Assembly: GCA_046347635.1 (NCBI GenBank)
Contig: JAXMFT010000021.1
Location: forward strand, 1 to 12,097
Direction of reading: 5' to 3'
Length of the DNA stretch: 12,097 nt
Source: JAGVSZ01 sp019137045
Lineage (GTDB): Bacteria; Pseudomonadota; Gammaproteobacteria; Burkholderiales; SG8-39
Shown here: piece after piece, positions 1-7,801 of the stretch
How the letters are laid out: each line of letters opens with the position of its first letter
Position numbering within the stretch: the first letter of the stretch is position 1
Made by a program: the position numbers and the translations under genes
Notes under the pieces: model-generated
What the model was told of the DNA's origin: nothing
What the model saw: the letters and a program-made list of their open reading frames with translations, nothing else
Databases searched by the model: none

Positions 1-2014
1 GACCGGCTTCAACATCCGCGGCCTCGAGGAGAACCGGGTCGTGATCCAGGTCGACGGCGTGCGCCTGCCGGATTTCTTCCGCTTCAGCGTCGGCCCGTTC
101 AACACCGTCCCGCGCAACTTCGTCGACATGGACTCGCTCAAGCGCGTGGAGATCCTGCGCGGCCCCAACTCGAGCCTCTACGGCTCCGACGCCCTCGGCG
201 GCGTGGTGAGCTACATCACCAAGGATCCGGCCGACTTCCTCGCCGGTCGCGACCGGCCGTGGTACGCGTCGTGGCGATCGGCCTATGCGTCGGTCGACAG
301 CGGCTGGACGAACACCGTCACCGCGGCGGGGACGAGCGGCCCGCTGTCCGGTCTCGCGGTCCTCACCTACCGGGACGGCCACGAGGTGGAGACGCAAGGC
401 ACGAACGGCTCGGTCGGGCCGAACCGGACGGAGGCCAACCCGCAGGACTCCACGATCAAGAACGGCCTGTTCAAGCTCGTTGCGATCCCGGCGCCGAACC
501 AGCTGCTGCGACTCACCTACGAGCAGTTCGAGAACGACGTCAACACGGACGTCCTGAGCCTGAACTACGCCACGCCGCGCACGAGTGCCATCACGGGTGA
601 CGACACTTACGAGCGCAAGCGCGCGGCGTTCGACTACGAGTACGCGAACCCCCAGGGCGGCTGGCTCGCCGGATTGAAGCTGACGCTCTACTGGCAGGGG
701 AGCGACACGACCGAGAACTCGTACGAGACGCGCCGCCAGACCACGGCCGGTTGCTCGGGGGTCGTCGCCGGGGTCAACACCTGCCAGATCCAGCGCCTGT
801 TCACCTTCGACCAGTCGATTTGGGGCGGCACGGTCATCGGGGAGAGCCGCGTCAACTGGGGGGCCTCCGCGCACCGGATCCTGTACGGGCTCGACGTCAA
901 CCGGACCGAAACCGAAGAGCTGCGCGACGCGACGATCTCCAACATCACGACCGGAACGACCACCAAGTCGCTGGCCGGAGAGAGCTTTCCCTTGCGGGAC
1001 TTTCCCTCGAGCACGCAGGACCGGGTCGGCGTCTTCGTCCAGGACGAGATCGGACTGCTCGACGGGCGGCTCGACATCATCCCCGCGCTGCGCTACGACA
1101 ACTACAAGCTGAAGGTGCAGCCCGACGCGAGCTATCTCGCCGTCATTCCGCTCGGCGTGCAGGCGTCGGACTTCAGCGACTCGGCATGGTCGCCCAAGCT
1201 CGGCGCAATCTGGAGATTCACCCCGCAGACCTCGACCTACGTCAACCTGGCGACGGGTTTCCGCGCCCCACCCTACGACGACGTCAACGCCGCGTTCCGC
1301 AACCCGGTCCAGTCCTATGCGGTCATCCCGAACCCGAACCTGACCTCGGAGACGAGTACCGGGGTCGAGCTGGGCTTGCGCGGGGACTACGGCGTCGCGC
1401 GCTTCTCGACGGCGGGTTTCTACAACCGCTACAAGGACTTCATCGATTCGCGGGTGCAGCTGAGCTGTCCCGCGGATCCACGCTGCGTGCCCGGATTCGG
1501 CGGCACGTTCCAGTCAATCAACCGCGCGAACGTGACGATCTGGGGCCTCGAGGCACGCGGCGACTACATGTTCGCCCGCGGCTGGACGCTGACCGGGTCG
1601 ATCGCCTACGCGAACGGCGAAGACACCGATCTCGACCTGCCGCTCAATTCGATCAATCCGCTCACCGGCGTGCTGGCGTTGCGCTTCGACCAACCGGCCG
1701 GCACGTTCGGCGGCGCGGCGACGATGACCGCGGCCTCGCAGAAAACCAGCGTCGACAATTCTGGCACGACGCCCCCCCCGATCTTCCAGACCCCCGGGTT
1801 CGCGGTCTTCGACCTGACCGGCTACTGGCGGCCGCTCAAGAACCTCACTCTTACCGCCGGAATCTTCAACCTCTTCGACAAGAAATACTGGTTGTGGGCC
1901 GACACGTGGCGCACGGGGATCGGCCCGAACACGACCTCCCCGCCGTTCGCGTCGATCGACCGCTACACCTCGCCCGGTCGCAACGCGACGATCGCGGTGA
2001 AGTTCGAGTTCTAG
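1..2014 (+). CDS. hmuR: TonB-dependent haem/haemoglobin receptor (5' end outside window)
   Basis: Outer-membrane receptor that would import haem, or haem from haemoproteins, using TonB energy. The frame is open from base 2, so the gene begins upstream; a GTG at 41 lies inside the plug and is not the start. The visible part opens in the plug (GFNIRGLEENR, then DGVRLPDFF and VEILRGPNSSLYGSDALGG) and runs through a complete beta-barrel to a C-terminal Phe (AVKFEF). The haem-receptor boxes FRAP (1259-1270) and NPNL (1331-1342) are both present. Known haem receptors such as Yersinia HemR carry a key His between these boxes; here there is none, only a Tyr. Two Cys pairs, in stretches CSGVVAGVNTC and CPADPRC, probably sit in extracellular loops. 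The stop is 10 bases before the next gene, and hmuSTUV follows, which supports haem as substrate. The gene symbol is by family and context. Confidence 0.9.
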   Translation, partial: TGFNIRGLEENRVVIQVDGVRLPDFFRFSVGPFNTVPRNFVDMDSLKRVEILRGPNSSLYGSDALGGVVSYITKDPADFLAGRDRPWYASWRSAYASVDSGWTNTVTAAGTSGPLSGLAVLTYRDGHEVETQGTNGSVGPNRTEANPQDSTIKNGLFKLVAIPAPNQLLRLTYEQFENDVNTDVLSLNYATPRTSAITGDDTYERKRAAFDYEYANPQGGWLAGLKLTLYWQGSDTTENSYETRRQTTAGCSGVVAGVNTCQIQRLFTFDQSIWGGTVIGESRVNWGASAHRILYGLDVNRTETEELRDATISNITTGTTTKSLAGESFPLRDFPSSTQDRVGVFVQDEIGLLDGRLDIIPALRYDNYKLKVQPDASYLAVIPLGVQASDFSDSAWSPKLGAIWRFTPQTSTYVNLATGFRAPPYDDVNAAFRNPVQSYAVIPNPNLTSETSTGVELGLRGDYGVARFSTAGFYNRYKDFIDSRVQLSCPADPRCVPGFGGTFQSINRANVTIWGLEARGDYMFARGWTLTGSIAYANGEDTDLDLPLNSINPLTGVLALRFDQPAGTFGGAATMTAASQKTSVDNSGTTPPPIFQTPGFAVFDLTGYWRPLKNLTLTAGIFNLFDKKYWLWADTWRTGIGPNTTSPPFASIDRYTSPGRNATIAVKFEF

Positions 2015-2024
2015 GTCGCGCGCG

Positions 2025-3254
2025 ATGAGACCAATCGTCTGTTGTGACCGCGACCGCCAGGATGCCGGCGGAGGGTGGGCCGCGATCAGCGCCTCGTTCG
2101 CGCGTGCGGCGGCTCCCCGGCAGCACGCGCCGGCCCCGCGCGCGGAGCGGCGCCGGCTGTGGCAGCTGCCCGAGAAGCACCTCTGCGCGCTGCTCGGCGC
2201 CGCGTTCGACGCCCGCGAGCTGCGCCAGCTCGTTCGCCGCGCCGGCTATGCGGACTGGGACAAGGCGAGCGACTACGCCCTGCACTCGACCGCAGTCCAG
2301 CACGCCAAGACGCGCAGCGACCTCTCCGCCCTGCTCCAGAAGAAGCTCGACGAGCGCTGCGCTGCGGCGCTGAACCGTTTCCGCGCGGCGCGCTCGCGGA
2401 CGGAGGTGATCGACGCCTGGCGCGACTGGGCCGCGACCGGCGACCAGGTCGGCGCTTACTGGGCGGCGATCACACACCCGCAGTGCGACGCGGACGCCGA
2501 CGAGCTCCTCTCGCAGGACATGCACATGCTCGCCCACTTCGCGTTCGCTGCGCGGCGCGCGGCGACCCGCCGGCTGCGCGACGCGGACGAGCACGCCGCG
2601 CAGCTCGAAGGCGCGCTCGCGCGGGTGCAGGCCCAGTGCACCGCGCTCCGTGCCACCTCAGCGGCGCTGCGCCGCGATTGCGAGCAGTCGCGGCGAGAAG
2701 CGGCGCGCGCGAACGCCGCGCTCCTGCGCTGGACGAGCGGCGACGAGGCGCGCGGCTGGGAGGCCCGCGTCCGTGCACTCGAGGATTCGCTCGCCGCGGC
2801 GCGGCACGCGGCGGCGGAAGCGCGCCGCGAGCTGGCCGCGTTCATGCGCCGGTCGTCGGTCCGCACGGGCCTCCCGGAGCGCGTGCCGGCTAGGCGCGAA
2901 TGCCGTCCGGGCCTGCCGCCTCCGTCCGCGGAGCAACCCTCGTCGCCGGCCGACCTGACCGCGCGGAGGCTGTTGTGCGTGGGCGGCAAGACGCGACTCG
3001 TGCCCCAGTACCGCGCGGCCATCGAGAGCGCGAACGGCGTCTTCCTGTATCACGACGGGGGGATCGAAGATCATCTCTCGCGCCTCCCCGCGCTGCTGCG
3101 CAGCGCGGACGCCGTCGTGTGCCTGGCTGCCGACGTGAGCCACTGCGCGTACTACGCCGTAAAGCGCTACTGCAAGCGCTTTGGCAAGTCGTGCGCGCTC
3201 CTTCCGGGCTCGAGCGTCTCCGCCCTGACCCAGGGATTGCACCGGCTTGCCTGA
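2025..3254 (+). CDS. DUF2325 protein with central coiled coil, in haem-uptake operon
   Basis: A 409-residue soluble protein of unknown function. Residues ~40-175 form a helical region (starting RRRLWQLPEKHLC, with ASDYALHS and DMHMLAHFAFAA) that I associate with longer betaproteobacterial DUF2325 proteins. Residues ~180-275 are Ala/Arg/Glu-rich and predicted coiled coil. Residues 316-409 are the DUF2325 domain, starting LLCVGGKTRLVPQYR and continuing with YHDGGIEDHL, VSHCAYYAVKRYCKRFGK and SSVSALTQGL. The domain contains several Cys and His that could bind metal or haem or act in redox, but this is speculation. There is no signal peptide or membrane segment. The ATG at 2025 is 10 bases after the receptor stop; no strong ribosome site precedes it, so the exact start is less certain than the frame. 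Its place between receptor and hmuS suggests a cytoplasmic role tied to haem or its regulation. Confidence 0.85.
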   Translation: MRPIVCCDRDRQDAGGGWAAISASFARAAAPRQHAPAPRAERRRLWQLPEKHLCALLGAAFDARELRQLVRRAGYADWDKASDYALHSTAVQHAKTRSDLSALLQKKLDERCAAALNRFRAARSRTEVIDAWRDWAATGDQVGAYWAAITHPQCDADADELLSQDMHMLAHFAFAARRAATRRLRDADEHAAQLEGALARVQAQCTALRATSAALRRDCEQSRREAARANAALLRWTSGDEARGWEARVRALEDSLAAARHAAAEARRELAAFMRRSSVRTGLPERVPARRECRPGLPPPSAEQPSSPADLTARRLLCVGGKTRLVPQYRAAIESANGVFLYHDGGIEDHLSRLPALLRSADAVVCLAADVSHCAYYAVKRYCKRFGKSCALLPGSSVSALTQGLHRLA

Positions 3255-3279
3255 AGCAGAGTTCATTGCTGCACTCACC

Positions 3280-3283
3280 GAGG
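3280..3283 (+). promoter_or_regulatory. Ribosome binding site of hmuS
   Basis: GAGG lies 8 bases before the ATG at 3292. It favours that start over an in-frame TTG at 3247, which would overlap the DUF2325 gene and add 15 residues unlike the family N-terminus. Confidence 0.55.
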
Positions 3284-3291
3284 ATGATCCG

Positions 3292-4365
3292 ATGACTCAA
3301 GCCACTGCCCACCGCACCGACCGCTCCGCGCGCCTGCGCGCCGCCTGGCTCGAACTCAAGTCGCAACGCAAGATCCGGCAGCGCGACGCCGCCGCGCTGC
3401 TCGAGGTGTCGGAGGGCGAGCTGCTCGCGACCGGCGTCGGCGACGGCGTCACGCGCCTCGCCGGGGACCTGCGCGAGGTCCTCAAGCTTGCGCCGACCCT
3501 CGGTCGCGTGATGGCGCTCACTCGCAACGAATCCTGCGTGCACGAGAAGACCGGCGTCTACGAGCGCATCGAAGCCGACGGGATGGTCGGGCTCACGCTC
3601 GGCGCCGACATCGATCTGCGCCTCTTCTTCGCGCACTGGAAGCACGGCTTCGCGGTGACCGAGGCGGGCGAGCACGGCGCGATGAAGAGTCTGCAGTTCT
3701 ACGACGGTGCCGGCCAGGCCGTGCACAAGATCTTCCTGAAGGATGGCGCCGATGCCGACGCGTACGAGCGGCTCGTGCGCGCGGCCGCCGCGCCCGACCA
3801 GCAGCCCGGGCTCGAGGTCGCGCCGCGCGCGCCGCGCAAGGGTGAGCGGCCGGACGCGGCGGTCGATGTCGCGGGGCTGCGCGCCGCGTGGGCGAACCTG
3901 GAGGACACCCACGCGTTCTTCGGCCTGCTCGGGAAGTTCGACGTGTCGCGCACCCAGGCGCTGCGACTCGGCGGGACCGACCTCGCCTACCCCGCGTCGC
4001 TCGACGGGGCGCGCCGCCTGCTCGAGGACGTCGCGGTGACCGGGCTCCCGATCATGGTCTTCGCCGGCAACCCGGGCTGCATCCAGATCCACACCGGGCC
4101 GATCCACAACCTGCGGCCGATCGACCACTGGCTGAACGTGCTCGACCCCGGGTTCAACCTGCACTTGCGCACCGATCACATCGCCTCCGCCTGGGTCGTC
4201 AGGAAGCCGACCACGGACGGGGTCGTGACCTCGCTCGAGCTCTTCGACGCGGACGGCGAGACGATCGCGATGCTGTTCGGCGAGCGCAAGCCGGGCCGCC
4301 CCGAGCTGGCGCAGTGGCAGGCAACGGTCGAACGGCTGTTTCCGGCGCCGGCATGCACTGCTTAG
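3292..4365 (+). CDS. hmuS: Haem-handling/haem-degrading protein HmuS (HemS/ChuS/PhuS family)
   Basis: Cytoplasmic protein of 357 residues, the usual family length, that receives imported haem. Family members either break it down (ChuS) or pass it to haem oxygenase (PhuS). The sequence shows the two-repeat HemS architecture: the first repeat includes DLRLFFAHW (~109-116) and SLQFYDGAG (~133-141); the second includes GLPIMVFAGNPGCIQIHTG, WLNVLDPGFNLHL and VTSLELFDADG. His207 in EDTHAFF aligns with the axial haem ligand His193 of E. coli ChuS, and Arg110 aligns with ChuS Arg100 on the other side of haem, so both haem contacts appear kept. The start was chosen for its GAGG site. The stop overlaps the start of hmuT by 13 bases, indicating coupling. 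Whether it is an enzyme or a chaperone cannot be read from the sequence. Confidence 0.95.
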   Translation: MTQATAHRTDRSARLRAAWLELKSQRKIRQRDAAALLEVSEGELLATGVGDGVTRLAGDLREVLKLAPTLGRVMALTRNESCVHEKTGVYERIEADGMVGLTLGADIDLRLFFAHWKHGFAVTEAGEHGAMKSLQFYDGAGQAVHKIFLKDGADADAYERLVRAAAAPDQQPGLEVAPRAPRKGERPDAAVDVAGLRAAWANLEDTHAFFGLLGKFDVSRTQALRLGGTDLAYPASLDGARRLLEDVAVTGLPIMVFAGNPGCIQIHTGPIHNLRPIDHWLNVLDPGFNLHLRTDHIASAWVVRKPTTDGVVTSLELFDADGETIAMLFGERKPGRPELAQWQATVERLFPAPACTA

Positions 4366-5204
4366 CGCCGCGGTGTCTTGCCGCCACCCTGGTTCTCGCG
4401 GTGGCGGCGACGGCGGTAGGTGCCGAGCCGCCGGGCCGGGTGGTCGCGGTCGGGGGCGGGGTCACCGAGATCGTCTACGCGCTCGGCGCGGGCGACCGCC
4501 TGGTCGCGGTCGACTCGACCAGCATCTTCCCCGCGGCGGCGACGCGCCTGCCGCGCGTCGGCTACATGCGCTCCCTCTCCTCCGAGGGCGTCCTCGCGAT
4601 GCGACCGCAGGCGCTGATCGCAACCGCCGAGGCCGGGCCGGCCGTGGCGCTCGCGCAGATCCGCGCGACCGGCGTGCCGGTGACGACGGTGCCCTCCGAC
4701 CACAACCTCGACACGCTGCGGACGCGCGTGCGGACGATTGCCGCCGCGCTCGGACTGGAATCCCGCGGCGCGGACCTCGAGACGCGCATCGCCGCCCAAT
4801 GGAGCGAGGCCGAGCGCGCGGTGGCCGGCTACGCCGGACGGCCGAAGGTGCTGTTTCTCCTCGCGCACACCGGCAACAGCGCGATGGTCGCCGGCGAGGA
4901 GACGGCGGCCGACGCGATGATCCGTTATGCGGGGGCCCGGAACGCGCTCTCCGGGTTCAAGGGCTACAAGCCGCTCACCGCAGAGGCCGCCGTGAACGCG
5001 GCGCCGGACGTCGTGCTGATCACGACAGAAGGTCTGGAGACGGTCGGCGGCGCCGAGCGGCTCTGGGCGCGTCCGGGGCTCGCGCTGACGCCCGCCGGCG
5101 CGGCAAGGCGGGTCGTGGCGTTCGACGCGTTGTATCTGCTCGGCTTCGGCCCGCGCCTGCCGCAGGCGGTCAAGGATCTCGCGCAGGCGCTCCATGGCGG
5201 GTGA
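4353..5204 (+). CDS. hmuT: Periplasmic haem-binding protein of ABC importer
   Basis: Substrate-binding protein (283 residues) that takes haem from the outer-membrane receptor and delivers it to HmuUV. It starts with a signal peptide: residues 1-24 with a hydrophobic core and likely cleavage after AVGA. Two Cys (3 and 8) are inside the signal and do not form a lipobox, so a soluble periplasmic protein is expected. The mature part is a type III (FecB/BtuF-like) fold beginning RVVAVGGGVTEIVYALGAG. Tyr71 in VGYMRSLSSEG matches the conserved Tyr that ligates haem in ShuT, PhuT and HmuT. Other family segments are TVPSDHNLDTL, GRPKVLFLLAH and NALSGFKGYKPLTAEA. The ATG at 4353 was chosen because it opens the signal peptide; it overlaps the hmuS stop. 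The gene end overlaps hmuU by 11 bases. Confidence 0.93.
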   Translation: MHCLAPRCLAATLVLAVAATAVGAEPPGRVVAVGGGVTEIVYALGAGDRLVAVDSTSIFPAAATRLPRVGYMRSLSSEGVLAMRPQALIATAEAGPAVALAQIRATGVPVTTVPSDHNLDTLRTRVRTIAAALGLESRGADLETRIAAQWSEAERAVAGYAGRPKVLFLLAHTGNSAMVAGEETAADAMIRYAGARNALSGFKGYKPLTAEAAVNAAPDVVLITTEGLETVGGAERLWARPGLALTPAGAARRVVAFDALYLLGFGPRLPQAVKDLAQALHGG

Positions 5205-6309
5205 GGAGCTGACCGTGCGCGTGGACGGCCGGGCGCTCCGCCCGCGGATCCCGCGTGTTTCGGGCCGGATTCCGCCGGCGGCGGCGCACGGCGGGCTCGC
5301 CGCGGCGCTCGTTCTCGCCGCGCTCGTCGCGGTGAGCTCGGGCGCGTTCCAGATCCGCCCCGGCGAAGCGATCCTGATCCTCGCTCACGGCCTCGGGTTC
5401 GGTCCCGCCGAGGGGTTCGCCGGCCAGCAGGAGGCGGTCCTGCTGTCGATCCGGCTGCCGCGGGTCGTGCTCGCGATCGTCGTCGGCGCCGGACTCGGCG
5501 CCTCGGGCGCGGCAATGCAGGCGCTCTTCCGCAACCCGCTCGCCGACCCGACGCTGATCGGCGTCGCCGGTGGCGCCGCGCTCGCGGCCGCGACGGTGAT
5601 CGTGATGGGCGTCGTCTGGCTCCCCGGCCTCGCGCGGAGCCTCGGCCCGGCAACGCTTCCGCTCGCGGCGTTCGTCGGCGGGCTGGCCGCGGCCACTCTC
5701 GTCTACCGCATCGCCACGCACTCGGGACGGACGTCGATCGCGGTGCTGCTGCTCGCCGGCATCGCGGTCAACGCGCTCGTCGAGGCCGGCATCGGCGGCT
5801 TCACCTACGTCGCGAACGACGAGCAGCTGCGGAACCTCGCCTTCTGGCGGCTGGGGAGCGTGGGCGGCGCGAGCTGGGCGATCCTCTCCTTCGTCGGCCC
5901 GGCGATCGTGTTGGCGACCCTCGTGCTGTGGCGCCTGGCCGCCCCGTTCAATGCGCTCGCGCTCGGCGAGGCGGAGGCAGGCCATCTCGGCATCAGCGTC
6001 CAGCGCGTGAAGGTCGTGGCGCTCATCGCCGCGTCGCTCGCGGTCGGCGCCGCGGTGGCGGTGAGCGGACTCATCTTCTTCATCGGCCTGGTCGCGCCGC
6101 ACATCGTCCGGCTCGCGTGCGGCCCCGACCACCGCGTCGTGCTCCCCGGCGCCACGGCGCTCGGCGCGATCCTGGTTCTCGTCGCCGACACCGTCGCGCG
6201 CACCGTCGCCGCCCCCGCCGAGCTGCCGCTCGGGGTGTTCACCGCGCTGATCGGAGTGCCCTTCTTCGTCGCGCTGCTCCTGCGCGAGCGTCGCGCCTGG
6301 AGCCTGTGA
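5194..6309 (+). CDS. hmuU: Haem ABC transporter permease (FecCD family)
   Basis: Inner-membrane permease of 371 residues forming the haem channel as a dimer with HmuV. After a basic N-terminus (~1-30), about ten hydrophobic segments can be seen. FecCD landmarks are SIRLPRVVLAIVVGAGLG (~85-102), RNPLADPTLIG (113-123), ALGEAEAGHLG (256-266, the cytoplasmic loop contacting the ATPase) and GLIFFIGLVAPHIVRL (292-307). The start is uncertain by seven codons: the ATG at 5194 overlaps hmuT and has only a weak AGG upstream, while a GTG at 5215 has a strong GAGGAG six bases before it. The stop TGA shares bases with the hmuV start (TGATG). Confidence 0.95.
   Translation: MAGEELTVRVDGRALRPRIPRVSGRIPPAAAHGGLAAALVLAALVAVSSGAFQIRPGEAILILAHGLGFGPAEGFAGQQEAVLLSIRLPRVVLAIVVGAGLGASGAAMQALFRNPLADPTLIGVAGGAALAAATVIVMGVVWLPGLARSLGPATLPLAAFVGGLAAATLVYRIATHSGRTSIAVLLLAGIAVNALVEAGIGGFTYVANDEQLRNLAFWRLGSVGGASWAILSFVGPAIVLATLVLWRLAAPFNALALGEAEAGHLGISVQRVKVVALIAASLAVGAAVAVSGLIFFIGLVAPHIVRLACGPDHRVVLPGATALGAILVLVADTVARTVAAPAELPLGVFTALIGVPFFVALLLRERRAWSL
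5203..5208 (+). promoter_or_regulatory. Strong ribosome binding site inside the hmuT/hmuU overlap
   Basis: GAGGAG is placed six bases before an in-frame GTG at 5215. It suggests that hmuU translation may begin at 5215 (first residues MRVDGRALR) and not at the ATG at 5194. Confidence 0.5.
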
Positions 6310-7094
6310 TGCTCGCCGCAGCCGGAATCACGGTCGTCGCCGGCGGGGCGACGCTCCTGCGCGAGGTCTCGATCGCGCTCGCCCCGGGCGAGCTGGTCGC
6401 GCTGCTCGGGGAGAACGGCGCGGGCAAATCCACCCTGCTCAAGACGCTCGCGGGCGACCTCGTGCCGCGCGCGGGCAGCGTGACGATGAACGGCCGGCCG
6501 CTGCGCGACTGGCGCCTGCGGGAGCGCGCGCGGCTGCGCGCCGTCCTGCCGCAGAGCGCCGCGCTGGCATTCGGCTTCAGCGCGCTCGAAACGGTCCTGC
6601 TGGGCCGCCATCCCCACTCGGACGGCGTCGCACGCGCGCACGACGTCGAGATCGCGCGCGCGGCGCTCGAGCAACTGGACGCTGCCCATCTCGCCGGGCG
6701 CCTCGTCACGACCCTGTCGGGCGGGGAACTCGCCCGCGTGCAGCTCGCACGGGTGCTCGCGCAGCTCTGGCCCGCAGAGCGATCCACGGCGCGTTATCTG
6801 CTGCTCGACGAGCCGGTTGCGAGCCTCGATCCGGCGCACCAGCACCTCACGCTGCGGGTTGCCCGCAGCTGCGCGCACGAGGATGGCGCAGGCGTGCTCG
6901 CGGTGCTTCACGACATCAACCTCGCCGCGCAGTACGCCGATCGCGTGGTGCTGCTCAAGCAGGGGCGTGTCCTCGCCGAGGGTCCGCCGGAGGCGGTATT
7001 CACGCCGCAGGCCCTCGGTGACTGCTTCAACGTCGAGGCGACCGTCGTGGCCCATCCGCGCTTCTCCCGTCCGCTCGTCGTGGTGAGCGCCTGA
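6309..7094 (+). CDS. hmuV: Haem ABC transporter ATP-binding protein
   Basis: Cytoplasmic ATPase (261 residues) driving haem import through HmuU. All nucleotide-binding motifs are present and intact: Walker A GENGAGKS (34-41), Q-loop Gln82 in VLPQSAAL, ABC signature LSGGE (136-140), Walker B YLLLDEP (163-169), D-loop SLD (172-174) and switch His201 in VLHDINLAAQYADRV. The end (EGPPEAVFTPQALGDCFNVEA) is typical of HmuV/FecE-like ATPases. The ATG overlaps the hmuU stop by one base, and the stop overlaps the next ATG (tonB) in the same way. This gene is intact, whereas the one immediately after it is disrupted. Confidence 0.96.
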   Translation: MLAAAGITVVAGGATLLREVSIALAPGELVALLGENGAGKSTLLKTLAGDLVPRAGSVTMNGRPLRDWRLRERARLRAVLPQSAALAFGFSALETVLLGRHPHSDGVARAHDVEIARAALEQLDAAHLAGRLVTTLSGGELARVQLARVLAQLWPAERSTARYLLLDEPVASLDPAHQHLTLRVARSCAHEDGAGVLAVLHDINLAAQYADRVVLLKQGRVLAEGPPEAVFTPQALGDCFNVEATVVAHPRFSRPLVVVSA

Positions 7095-7798
7095 TGGCTG
7101 CGACTTCGCCGCTTCCTGTTCGCCGAGCAGTCCGGACGGCGACGGCTGAAGGTTCCCAGGCTCGCGGCGGTCGTCGCGCTGCACGCGACGATGACCTGTT
7201 CCTGCTGCTCCACTTCACGCCGGTGCGGGAGGCGCTGGGCGTCGCCGCGCCGATCATGGTGAGCCTGATCACCCCCCCGAGCGTCGCGGTCACTCCGCCG
7301 GCGCCCGAGCAAGTCGCTCCCAGGCCCGTGCCCAGGCCGGTGCGGCGACCGACTGCCGCGCCGCCCAGATCGTCGCCGCGCCGGTCACCAGCACCGTCCG
7401 TCGCGCCGGCGCCGCCGCCCGAGCCGCCCGCGTCGGAGCCGCCGACGCCGCAGCCGGCCGCGGCCGCGGCGCCACGGCGCGCCGCGGCCGCTGTGCCGAC
7501 CCGGCGCCACCGATGATTCCGCCGAGCTTCAGCGCCGATTACCTCCACAACCCTGCACCCGCCTATCCGCCGCTCTCGCGTCGAATGGGCGAGCAGGGAC
7601 GCGTGGTCCTGCGCGTCCTGGTCAACGCCGACGGCGCACCCGACAGGGTCGGGTTGCGCACCTCGAGCGGCTCGGCGCGGCTGGACGGGGCAGCGCTCCA
7701 GGCCGTGAAGCGCTGGAAGTTTCGTCCCGGCGCGGCAGGGCGAGCGCCCGGTCGCGGCGTGGGTGTTGGTCCCGATTGCATTCGCACTGGAAGGCTGA
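7094..7798 (+). pseudogene. tonB: tonB energy transducer, reading frame disrupted (probable sequence errors)
   Basis: TonB spans the periplasm and carries energy from ExbBD to the outer-membrane receptor. Its parts are all here but in different frames. It starts MAATSPLPVR at 7094. The membrane anchor RLAAVVALHATMT is in another frame, followed back in the first frame by LLLHFTPVREALGVAAP and MVSLITPP. A Pro/Ala-rich spacer runs to ~7500. The C-terminal domain lies in a third frame: SADYLHNPAPAYPPLSRRMG, GRVVLRVLVNADG, ALQAVKRWKF. The natural end RQGERPVAAWVLVPIAFALEG is back in the first frame, with its stop at 7796-7798. At least four single-base indels fit: one extra in 7097-7152, one missing near 7198, one missing near 7500 and one extra near 7731. 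They sum to zero, restoring the starting frame. Domain residues are well conserved, so I favour sequencing error over real decay. The correct stop is four bases before exbB. Confidence 0.85.
7789..7794 (+). promoter_or_regulatory. Ribosome binding site of exbB
   Basis: GGAAGG sits seven bases before the ATG at 7802. It sets the exbB start even though the frame breaks about 35 bases later, and it overlaps the last codons of tonB. Confidence 0.55.
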
Positions 7799-7801
7799 AC
7801 G

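Noticed and set aside
751..2028. Overlapping + strand frame of 425 codons within the first receptor
   Set aside because: Arg/Pro-rich out-of-frame reading of a receptor whose own frame carries FRAP, NPNL and barrel motifs.
2890..4179. Long open frame on the - strand (429 codons)
   Set aside because: It lies across DUF2325 and hmuS, is rich in Arg, Gly, Ala and Val with no family motif, and is the usual mirror frame of GC-rich coding DNA.
5805..7184. Long open frame on the - strand (459 codons)
   Set aside because: It is antisense to hmuU and hmuV, which have complete family motifs; composition is low-complexity and no domain is visible.
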